Origin: Heterohyrax brucei
Lineage: Eukaryota; Chordata; Mammalia; Hyracoidea; Procaviidae
NCBI GenBank assembly: GCA_028571685.1
Contig: CM053143.1
Coordinates: 8,795,501-8,859,500 of the forward strand
Direction: 5' to 3'
DNA length: 64,000 bases
Position 1 is the first letter of the stretch. Every line of letters starts with the position of its first letter. Below the pieces are notes generated by a model. That model did no database searches. It was given only the letters and a program-made list of their open reading frames with translations, and was not told the DNA's origin. The position numbers and the translations under genes are program-made. Positions 55,726-64,000 of the stretch are shown one piece after another.

Positions 55726-55741
55726 ACCCCCACCCCCTCAC
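55717..55741. repeat. C-rich tract after A-rich tail
   Basis: A C-rich run interrupted by A ('caccccccacccccaccccc'), probably grown from the tail of the preceding element. Confidence 0.7.
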
Positions 55742-55784
55742 ACAAATATACAAATGGGCAGGAAACACAGTTAACCATCAAAAC

Positions 55785-55956
55785 AAAACAAAAAAATAGA
55801 AAAACCTCATTGCCTTCTGGCTGATTCCAATTCACAGCAACCCTGTAGGACAGAGTAAAACTACCTCAAGGCTTTCCAAGGAGGGGCTGATGGATTTGAA
55901 CTACAGATCTTTTGTTTAGCAGCAGTATCTCTTAATCACTGAATAACCAGAGCTCC
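55785..55956 (-). mobile_element. AfroSINE-type SINE
   Basis: In reverse: 'ctgattccaattcacagcaa', 'ccctgtaggacagagtaaaa', 'tttccaaggaggggctgatg' and head 'ccagagctccc'. Confidence 0.85.
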
Positions 55957-56032
55957 CACTAAACATGAAAGAATGCAAATCCACAATGAGATATCCCTTC
56001 ATTCCACTAACCAGTGACCTTCACATCAGTTC

Positions 56033-56155
56033 ACCCTGGAGGTACCTCATAAAAAAGGCCTGGTGATCTACTTCCAAAAAAATAATCGAAAACTCTTTGG
56101 AATACATACAGTTCTACTGTGTAACGCATGGGGTTGCCATGAGCTGGATTTTTGA
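56033..56155 (+). mobile_element. tRNA-derived SINE, long-body form, 5' truncated
   Basis: It carries 'aaggcctggtgatctacttc', 'aacgcatggggttgccatga' and 'gctggatttttgac'. It ends in a TG microsatellite. Confidence 0.75.
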
Positions 56156-56212
56156 CTTGTGTGTGTGCATGTGCGTGTGCATGCGTGTGCGTGTGTGTGT
56201 GTGTGTGTATTT
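56156..56212. repeat. (TG)n microsatellite
   Basis: A TG tract with CA/CG interruptions between two SINEs. Confidence 0.85.
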
Positions 56213-56388
56213 AAGAGCCCTGGTAGCTCAGTAATTAATTGCTTGTCTGCTAATTAAAAGGTCAACAGTTCAAATCTACCAGGTGCTCCTTGGAAACCCT
56301 ATGGGGCAGTTGAACTCTGTCCTGTAGGGTAGTCTGTAGGGTAGTTATGGGTCAGAATTGACTAAATGGCAAAGGGTTTTCTTTTTTA
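56213..56388 (+). mobile_element. AfroSINE-type SINE
   Basis: It carries 'agccctggtagctcagtaat', 'aggtcaacagttcaaatcta', 'ccttggaaaccctatggggc' and end 'cagaattgactaaatggcaa'. A ~13-bp unit, 'ctgtagggtagt', is repeated in the middle. Confidence 0.85.
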
Positions 56389-56394
56389 AATGTG

Positions 56395-56486
56395 TGCATA
56401 TGTATATATCCATATATACATATGGATATGTGTGTGTGTACACATACATATGTATTCACACACACACATATTCATATATATGCACA
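56395..56486. repeat. (TA)n/(CA)n simple repeat
   Basis: Interrupted 'acatat' and 'cacaca' tracts following the SINE tail. Confidence 0.75.
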
Positions 56487-56758
56487 GGGTGGGAATGAGT
56501 AGTGTGCTGTCACAGGGTGGGAAAAGAAGCTAGAATTGCACACAGATTTGTATGCAGGATAGGGAGGTGGCCTTAAGGAAGAATGTTACAATCCCACTCT
56601 AATCCTCTTTAATATAATCCTTTTTATTAACCACAGGCAGAGATTAGGATTTAAAGCACAGGAAAATCACAAAGTGGAGGGAAGTCAAACAATACTGTGA
56701 ATTATGGCTCAGCCAAATTGCTATACACATTTTGGGGACACAATTCAATACACAACAC
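56487..56758 (-). mobile_element. LTR 5' part, MaLR-like
   Basis: The right end 'caattcaatacacaacaca' is the reversed start of a MaLR-like LTR. The interior 'tgctatacacattttgggga' and 'tcccactctaatcctcttta' match 31500-31670. The 3' part is missing. Confidence 0.7.
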
Positions 56759-56932
56759 AAGGACATATGAAAGAGGGTGTATTTCTTTCTTTTCTTTTCA
56801 AAATATTTTATTGTGCTTTAAGCGAAAGTCTACAATCCAAGTCAGTTTGCCACATAAAACCCACATAAACATCTCTGTGCAACTACGGCTGTTTTTGCCT
56901 CCCTGTGATGGCATGCTCCTCATTTCTACCCT

Positions 56933-57095
56933 GTGTGTGTATGTATGTATGTGTGCATATGTGTAAGTTCGTGCACATATATATACATAAGTATATTCAT
57001 ACACATATGAATATGTATCTCTGTGTATATAGATACATAGATATCTATAAATGTATATATGTATATATACATAAATACATACACAGATATATATG
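56933..57095. repeat. (TATG/CATA)n simple repeat
   Basis: Degenerate 'tatgtatg' and 'acatatat' tracts within the L1 3' UTR. Confidence 0.8.
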
Positions 57096-57263
57096 GGAAA
57101 TGAAATGAGTCTGATATGTGTTCATACATAATACATCAAGTAAAATAAATCAGATGAAAAGACAAATACTGCATGATCCCCATTACATTAAATATTTAAA
57201 ATAGTTAAATATGTAATAATTCAAATCATATTAGGGCTTACTAAGGTGTCTTATTATATGGTA

Positions 57264-57376
57264 CTGCTCTAACCAAAAACAAAAAGAAAAACAAAACAAG
57301 CCATTGTAGTTGAGTCAAATCCAACTCATAGTGACCCTGTAGTACAGAGTAGAACTGTCCCATAGAGTTTCCAATG
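57264..57376 (-). mobile_element. AfroSINE 3' part
   Basis: A-rich tail, then 'gttgagtcaaatccaactca', 'tagtgaccctgtagtacaga' and 'catagagtttccaa'. The head is missing. Confidence 0.8.
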
Positions 57377-57769
57377 TCTTCATTCAGCCAGCTCCTGTCC
57401 CTTCCTCTTCACCCTGCTGTCTAGCCTCTAGACAGAAGCTGCTGTGACAGCCTCGTGCGTTATGTATTCAAGCCAAGAAATACACACTTTACCGGTATCA
57501 CTCTGTGTCTTACAGTTGTCGGTTTTTTGTCTGGAGAGTTGGCTTTAGTACTACTTTCAGCTCTGGACTAGCAGAGCCCAGGGAGATATCCTCAGGGTAC
57601 CCTCCAGGAAATCAGACAATCAAGTCTGATTATTTCAGGGACTCTACAATGTAATCCTTGTCAGGAATGTCATTGGTCATTGCTGGGCACCATCTAGTAC
57701 TTCTGGTCTGATACTGATGTAATCTCCCAGTCATATGTCCCCTTCTGTCTCCTGGGATCATACATTTTT

Positions 57770-60170
57770 TTGCAGTAAGGTCTTGTAGTTTTCTTTGTAT
57801 AGGTCTCTTTCTTCTCTAGTTAGATTTGGTCCTAGGTATTTTATCCTCTTGGAGGCTATAGTAAACAGTATGGATTTGGTGATTTCTTCTTTAATGATCT
57901 CTCTTGTTATTAAGGAATCATACTGATTTACTTATGTTTATCTTCTATCCTAATACTTTGTTGAAGTTTGGGTAGTTTACTTATGGATTTTTTAGGATTC
58001 TCTGCATATAAAATCATATCATCTGCAAATAGGGAGATTTTTCTTTCTTCTTTGCTGATTTGTATGCCCTTTATTTCTTTGTTTTCTCTAATTTTTCTGG
58101 CCAGAACTTCTAGTACAATGTAGAATAGGGAGACTGGGCATCCTTGTCTAGTTCCCATTCTCAAGGGGAATGCTTTCAGTCTCTCTCCATTCAGTGTGAT
58201 GTGGGTTGTTAGCTTTGCATAGATGTCCCTTAATGCGTTGACAATTTTGCCTTCTGTTCCAATTTTACTGAGAGTTTTTAGCTTGAATCAGTGCTTGTCT
58301 TTGCCAAATGACTTTTCTTCATCAATGGACAAAATTTGGTGATTCTAGTCTTTTGCGTTGTCTTTGTGGTTGATCACCTTAATTGGTTTTCTGATGTTGA
58401 ACCAGCCTTGCATCCCTAGTATGACTCCAACTTGATCATGATGGATTTTTTTTTGATATGTTGTTGAATTCTATTGGCAAGGATTTTGTTGAAGACTTTT
58501 GTGTCTAGGTTCATGAGTAATATTGCTCTGTAATTCTCCTTTTCTGTCTGATCTTTCCCTGGTTTTGATATCAGGGTTATACTGGCTTCATAGAATGAAT
58601 TTGGGAGTATTCCATCCCTTTCTATGCTGTGTAATAGTCTCATTAGTATTTGAGATAGCTCTTCTCTAAAAGTTAGGTAGAATTCAGCAATGTAGCCATC
58701 TGGGCCAAGACTTTTTGGTTGGTAGTTTTTGGATAACTTTTTCAATCGCTTTCTTTGTGATGGGTTTATTAAGTTGTTCTACTTCACCTTGTGATGATTT
58801 TGGAAGGTGATATGAATCTAGGAATCTGTCCATTTCCTCTAGGTTTTAAAGTCTGTTAGAGGATAGTCTTCCATAGTATTCTGTTATGATACTTTTGATT
58901 TCTTTTGGATCTGTTGAGACATCTCTCATCTCATTTCTTATTTGGGTTGTTTGTTTCCTTTCCTGTTTTACTTTAGTAAGTTTAGCCAATGGTTTGTCAA
59001 TTTTGTTGACCTATTCAAAAAACCAGCTTTTGGTCTTACCATTTTTTTCAGTTGTTCTTCTATTCTCTACTTTATTTAGTTCTGCACTTATCTTCAACAT
59101 CTGTTTTCTTTTGGTGCCTCAGGGATTCCTCTGTTGCTCTCTTTCTACTTGTTCAAGACGTGGAGTTAATTCTTTGGTTTGGGTCTTTTCTTCCTTCTGG
59201 ATGTGTGCATTTATAGAGATGAACTGACCTCTGAGCCCTGCTTTGGCTGCATCCCATAGGTTATTGTGTGAAGTGTTTTCACTCTCATTTGAATCCATGA
59301 ATTTCTTTATTTCATCCTTGATTTCTTCTATCACTCATGGCTTTTTGAACAAGGTGGTATACAGTTTCCGTGAGTTCCAATTTCTATCTTTTTGCTACTA
59401 GTGATTTTGACTTTTATGGCTCTATGGTCTGAGAAGACGCTTTGCCAAAATTTAGTGGTTTGGATTTTGTAGAGATTTGCTTTATGTCCTAGCACATGGT
59501 CTATTCCAGAAAATGTTCCATGTGCACTGGAGAGGAAGGTATATTTATCTGCTAACTGAGAGTTGCCATGAGTCGGATCTGACTGGACGGCACTTGGCTT
59601 AATGGATAAAAAGTTCTGTACATGTCGATGAGGTTTAATTGGTTAATTGTGGCAATAAGATCTTCTGTGCCTTTACTGAGCTTTTTTCTAGAAGATCTGT
59701 CCAATACTGAAGGTGGATTGTTGAAGTCTCCCACTATTATTGTAGAGTGATTGATCTCATTTTTCAGTGTTGTGAGTGTTGGTTTGATGTATTTAGATGC
59801 TCTAGTATTGAGTGCATAACTATTTAGTATTTTTAAACCCTGCTTGTGAATTGAACCTTTCAGCAATAAAATAATGACTACTCTTGTCCACGATGGTGGA
59901 TTTTACATTAAAATCTACTTTATCTGAGATTAGTGTTGCCACACCGGCTCTTCTTTGTATAGTGTTAGCTTGGTTTATATTATTCCATCTTTTAATTTTC
60001 ATATCCTTTAATTTAAATTTCATATCTTTAAGTCTAAAGTCACTTTCTGGTAAGCAACATATAGACAGGTTGTGCCTTTTGGCCCAAGGTGTCACTCTTT
60101 GTCTCTTTACTGAAGCATTCAGTCTGTTTACATTCAGTGTAATTATTCATAGGTATGTGTTTAGTGCTGT
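57770..60170 (-). pseudogene. L1 ORF2 remnant (endonuclease and reverse transcriptase, C-terminus deleted)
   Basis: Pieces from the N-terminus: endonuclease at 59820-60095 ('WAKRHNLSICCLPESDFRLK', 'GVATLISDKVDFN') and 59552-59866 ('NSYALNTRASKYIKPTLTTL', 'IIVGDFNNPPSVLD'); linker at 59119-59334; RT fingers at 58416-58745 ('[19 protein letters not shown]', '[20 protein letters not shown]'); palm at 57928-58164 ('[11 protein letters not shown]' and '[15 protein letters not shown]'). The FADD box is intact. Frameshifts, a tail insertion at 59556-59597 and the missing C-terminus make it inactive. Confidence 0.8.
59556..59597 (+). mobile_element. SINE tail micro-insertion in L1 ORF2
   Basis: About 42 bp ('gagttgccatgagtcggatc' onward, ending 'ggcacttgg') interrupts L1 sequence that is continuous at 14755-14780 in the sister copy. 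The flanks are 'gctaa' (59551-59555) and 'gcttaa' (59597-59602), an imperfect duplication. Confidence 0.75.
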
Positions 60171-60585
60171 AGTTTTGATGTATTTATTTTTGTGTTAGTG
60201 TTTTCTCTGTTGCTCTTAGTATTCTGTTTTGGGTCACTTTTCTTTATGGATTGACTTTTCATCCTTTTCAGTGTTTGTTTTGTGTTTGTTTAGACTCCTT
60301 TGTTGTGTTTCTTCTTTTGATATGCTGAGTCTTTATTGTGCTTTGTGGCTACCCCTGTGATCTACCTTACTAATCTAGGTTCAAACTTAATTTTAACTTC
60401 TATGCATCTTATTAACTTCCTCTCTATCTGGGAGCACTGTAACTACTGTAGTATATCCCTCTTTTTAGTGTGATGGTATCACAGGTTTCATAATATGATC
60501 ACTGGATCTCTTTTAATATTATGGCTTTCATTAGTTTATGCCTCCCCTAACTGAGTAGATTTCTGGATGTTGCATCCTGCATTTC

Positions 60586-61545
60586 CTACTTTAATATACA
60601 CTTAATGGTTTTGTTTTCCAAGCCGAGAGCATCTTTTGTTATTTTTTGTAGCTTTGGTTTGGTTTTTGTAAAGTTGCTAACTTTCTGTTTATTTGTAAAT
60701 GTCTTAATTTCATCTTCGTATTTAAAAGACAGTTTTGCAGAATATACAACCCTTGGTTGGAAGTTTTTCTCCTTCAAGGCTTTCCATGTGTCATCCCACT
60801 GTCTCTGTGCCAACATTGTTTCTGCCGAGAAGTCAGACAAAAGCCTACAGGGCTTCCCTCTGAATATTAGCTTTGCTTTCAGTCTCTCTGCCTTTAAGAG
60901 TTTCTGCTTATGTTTCATTTTGTTAAGCTTGATTATAATGTCTTGATGTCTTTATTTTGGAGTCTATTTTACATGGCATTAGATACACATCTTGGATATC
61001 TATGTTTGCTTTTATAATTTCAGGTAAGTTTTCTATCAGCCAGTCAACAGCAATAGTCTCTGTGTTTTCAGGTATCCCACTCTGTATCAGAATTCCAATT
61101 AACTGTAGATTGTTCTTCTTGATACAGTCTCACATGTTTCTTAAAACTGTTTCGTTTTTCTTGTTTCTTTTCTCTAATTTATCCTCAAAAATGCTGGTGT
61201 CAGTAGGTCTGTTTTCTAAGTCAGTAAGTCTAGACTCTAGTTGCTCTGTTCTCTTTTGGCTTTGAATTGAATTGTCTAATTCTGTAATTTTGTTATTGAT
61301 CTGTCAGATTGCAGAAGGCCCGTGTTCTATCAGTTCAAACAGCTTGCTTAATTTTTTATTTTGCTCTGCTGCATTTTATATAATGTCTAGGAGGGCTCTC
61401 CAGCTCTTTTGTACTTGGCCTCCAATAGTATTAGAAAGGCTTCTTCATCTGTCAAGTTCTTTGATTCTTTATTTTGAGAGTTTTCTGGAGCCCTGGTTGA
61501 ACCTTTTTTTTTTTTTTTTTAAACATTTGGTTATGTTTTGTTGCT
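60586..61545 (-). pseudogene. L1 ORF1 remnant
   Basis: The C-terminal domain is well kept at 60586-60918 (110 codons): 'KAKLIFRGKPCRLLSDFSAE', 'TMLAQRQWDDTWKALKEKNF' and 'VYSAKLSFKYEDEIKTFTNK'. The N-terminal part lies at about 61270-61545 in other frames. Intact ORF1 makes a trimeric RNA-binding protein of roughly 300-350 residues. This copy is frameshifted. Confidence 0.75.
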
Positions 61546-61559
61546 TATGGGACATCTAC

Positions 61560-62572
61560 ATGCTGTTTAGTTTCTCTGGTTTTGCCTTAACAGGAGCTGA
61601 GGCACAGTTCTGAGAAGGAAGTTGATCACCAGCCACCTCTTTGTACTGCAGTGACTGGACCCAGTGGAATCTCTGGCATAGCAAGCTCCACATCCTGGCT
61701 GGTAAAGACACGTTTCTACTTATAGAGTCACTGGGGGGCCATCAGCCGACCCTGTGATGTAGGTTTGTAAAGGCTGAAAGAGGTGCCATAGGGCTGCACC
61801 TCAGTTATTTCTCTAGGCAATCTTATTCTAAAAGGTAAAAGCTATCTGACTGCTTCCAAATCAGTCAGGCTGGCAGGTGTAGGAAGCCCCTCCTTCTGGC
61901 TGATAAGGGAGGCACGTCTTCAACTGTCCCAAGACTCTGTGATAAAGTTAAAGTGACAGGTTTCTGCCCTGCTGACATCCTCTGATAGGATCCACCCATA
62001 AGGCTACACTGTACTGCACACATATTTTCTGCTGGAAAAGCACTCCCCTGGCTGGGACTGCCTCCCAGCCTGGGAATTAGCCTCTGCTGAAGCTTCTTGT
62101 TGGGTAACTCCACCTTCCAATCAAACAAGATGGTGTCCCAGTCAAGCTGTCCCACCCCCATGAAACAGCAGAAAGTATGGCAGAGATCTGAAAAGAGAGG
62201 GTGGAGGGGCTATGGTGATCTGAGTCTGGAACTGGGCTCTCAAAATATGGCTATTCCACCAGCTCATCATGTCAGCACTGCATAGCTGCTGGTTGAGCCC
62301 TTTCCCCACCTGCCAGCCAACAAAAGGAAAAAAGTTAAAAATGTCAGTTACATTCAGTCAGTGGGAGCTGGCCAATTCAACCAGAGTGGGCAGGGCTCAG
62401 CCAAAGACAAGAAGTTCCCTGTTCAGTGGCATGTAGTCCAAACTGACCACCCTATGCCATGTCCTAGAGTTCACTGGGTGTCCAGAAAGCTCCGTTTAAT
62501 TATCAATCCAGGCCTTAGTTTTCAGAAGGAATTAAGGAGACATTTGTCTAATCCACTATCTTGATTCCCTGT
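61560..62572 (-). promoter_or_regulatory. L1 5' UTR / promoter region
   Basis: It matches 1-604 and 16660-17700 in landmark order ('tctgctggaaaagcactccc', 'acaagatggtgtcc', 'gggtgtccagaaagctccgt'). YY1-like motifs lie at 62553-62564 (sense) and 62126-62135 (antisense). Confidence 0.65.
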
Positions 62573-64000
62573 TTTTACTTTTTGATATGTTGTTGAATTG
62601 TATTGGCTAGAATTTTGTGGAAGATTTTTTACATCTAGTTGTCAGTTATATTGTCTTCATAGAATGGATTTTTGAGTATTTTATCTTTTTTTTTTTTTTT
62701 AATGCTGTAACATACCTTTAGTAACAGTAGTGTTAATTCTTCTCTAAAAATTTGGTGGAATTCTTCACTGAAGCTGTTTGGCCAGGACTTTTTTTGGTTG
62801 TGAGTTTTTAAATTACTTTTTCAACCTCTTCTTTTATAATGGTTTTTTTTTTTTTTTTGTTCTTCTTCTGTTTTTGTTAGTTTTGGTAGGTAGTGTGTTT
62901 CTAGAAATTTGTCCATTTCCTCTAAGTTTTCAAGTTTATTACAGTCAAATTTTTCACAGTATTCTGTTATGATTCTTCTAATTTCAATTGAATAGGTTGG
63001 GATATCATCCATCTCATTTTTCTTTCAAGTTATTTGCTTCCTCTCCTGCTTTTCTCTTCTCAGTTTGGCCAGTGGTTTAGTGATTTTGTTGATCTTTTCA
63101 AAAAACCAGCTTTTGGTCCTGTTAACTCTTTCAATTGTTTGTGTGTGTGTGTGTGTGTTCTGTAAGTTACTTAGTTGTGCTCTGTTTTTTTTTTTTTTTA
63201 AATCTGTTTTCTTCTCAGGTTTGAGGGGTTCCTTTGTTACACACTTTCTACTTGTTTGAGTCATCAGGTTAATTTTCTTATTTAGGTCCTTTCTTCTTTT
63301 TGGATGTGTGCATTTATTGAGATAAATTGATAACTGCTTCTGTTGTGTCCCATAGGTATTGGTAGGATGTATTTTCATTCTCATTTGATTCTATTAATTT
63401 CTTTATTCCTTCTATAACCCAGAAATTTTCGAGCAAGGTGTAGTTCCTTTTCCCCCCGCCCCCTTTATTTTCCACTACTGATTTCAACTGTTATAGCTTT
63501 GTAGTCTGAGACAGTGCTTTGCTCTATTTCAATGCTTTGGATTTTGTTAATACTTTATTCATGGGTTAATATATTGTCCATTCTAGAGAATGTTCTATCC
63601 ATATGAAATGGAAAAAAGCATAACTATCTGTTTTGGGGTGGATTGTCCTGTATATGTCTTTGGTTGGTTGCGGCATTGTATCTTCTGTGTCTTTATTGAG
63701 TTTTTTTTCTGGATGCTGTATCCACCACCAAAAGTGGTGAGTTGGCATCTGTCACTATTATAGTGGAGCTATCTATCTCCCTTTTCAATGCTTTTAGAGT
63801 TTATTTGATGTACTTATAAGCTCTGTCATTGGATATGTAAATATTTTATATAGCTATGTCCTCCTGATTTATTGACTCTTTAAGCAATATATAATTACCT
63901 TCCTTCTCCACTATGGTGGCATTTACTTTAGTCGATTTTGTCTGAAGTTAATAGTATTGCCACTCCTGTTCTTTTGTGAATGTTGTTAGCTTAGTATATA
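62573..64000 (-). mobile_element. L1 LINE ORF2 part, continues beyond window
   Basis: It starts abruptly at 'tttttactttttgatatgtt', equivalent to a mid-ORF2 A-run (about 13660 in the other L1), and continues through the linker ('FDCNKLENLEEMDKFLE' at 62821-63012) into endonuclease homology near the window end. No 3' UTR is present. Stops and T-runs (62686-62700, 62843-62858) break it. Confidence 0.75.
63137..63159. repeat. (GT)n microsatellite
   Basis: A short GT tract within L1 ORF2. Confidence 0.85.

Larger units (their letters stand above)
56785..62572 (-). mobile_element. L1 LINE, nearly complete but lacking part of ORF2
   Basis: Right to left: 5' UTR (61560-62572), ORF1 (about 60590-61545), spacer, ORF2 (57770-60170), then an abrupt step at about 57766 into 3' UTR (57376-57765) and a 3' end (56785-56932). 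The thumb and C-terminal part of ORF2, roughly 1.4 kb, is missing. The 3' UTR also contains a simple repeat (56933-57095) and a SINE fragment (57264-57376). A tail micro-insertion sits in ORF2 at 59556. Confidence 0.8.

Noticed and set aside
60605..61613. Three plus-strand open stretches over 100 codons
   Set aside because: They are antisense to L1 ORF1 and its N-terminal region, which are recognisable on the minus strand.
1..64000. CRISPR arrays, operons, bacterial ribosome-binding sites, integrative elements
   Set aside because: The window is mammalian nuclear repeat DNA. Regularly spaced repeats here are microsatellites or tandem units in L1, and none shows spacer structure.

Overview
This window is repeat-dominated mammalian nuclear DNA in which I find no host gene. 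The tRNA-derived SINEs (a tRNA-like head, a body with 'ccttggaaactctatgg', and an end like 'gagtcggaatcgactc...ggcac') are the AfroSINE type. They sit beside a BovB/RTE-like LINE with the same 3' end. That pair points to an afrotherian, most likely a paenungulate such as an elephant, manatee or hyrax. The species is an inference from repeat families, not from a gene.

Layout: 1-604 is the 5' UTR of a minus-strand L1 entering from the left. 605-4756 is mostly unique DNA with ancient MIR, a SINE and two MaLR-like solo LTRs. 4885-17700 is one block of minus-strand L1: an internally deleted copy (4885-8212), then an almost full-length copy (8213-9231 plus 12088-17700) that was split by a younger L1 (9232-12087) carrying an inverted 5' segment. 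18011-23130 holds SINEs, two RTE LINEs and an old L1 fragment. 24450-32345 holds a 5'-truncated L1, four MaLR-like LTRs, several SINEs and AT-rich simple repeats. 32346-45600 is lower density: unique DNA, an RTE with an inserted repeat segment, RTE tails, MIRs, a Tigger DNA transposon fossil and a 580-bp L1 end. 45600-48768 is an old L1 with a recognisable ORF1 and a long 5' UTR containing tandem units. 48769-56785 mixes unique DNA, RTE, SINE, LTR and a plus-strand L1-type 3' UTR. 56785-62572 is a nearly complete minus-strand L1 lacking part of ORF2, and 62573-64000 is another L1 leaving the window.

How the parts work together: the autonomous L1 (ORF1 RNA-binding protein, ORF2 endonuclease/reverse transcriptase) and the RTE (endonuclease/reverse transcriptase with a YADD box) are copying machines. 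The SINEs borrow the RTE machinery through a shared 3' end. All copies here are broken by stops, frameshifts or truncation.

The most interesting signal is a set of about ten very short insertions (roughly 22-45 bp) consisting only of the 3' tail of the SINE/RTE family. Several are flanked by clear target-site duplications: 9 bp at 27317-27371, 11 bp at 52286-52334, 8 bp at 44425-44462 and 7 bp at 25361-25419. Most end in the same 'cacttggc(ttggc)' terminus, which differs from ordinary full-length SINEs in this window. They look like the shortest possible products of RTE-driven target-primed reverse transcription, and I do not recognise them as a described class.

All repeat family names come from recognition by eye. 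Edges are usually accurate to about 5-30 bp.
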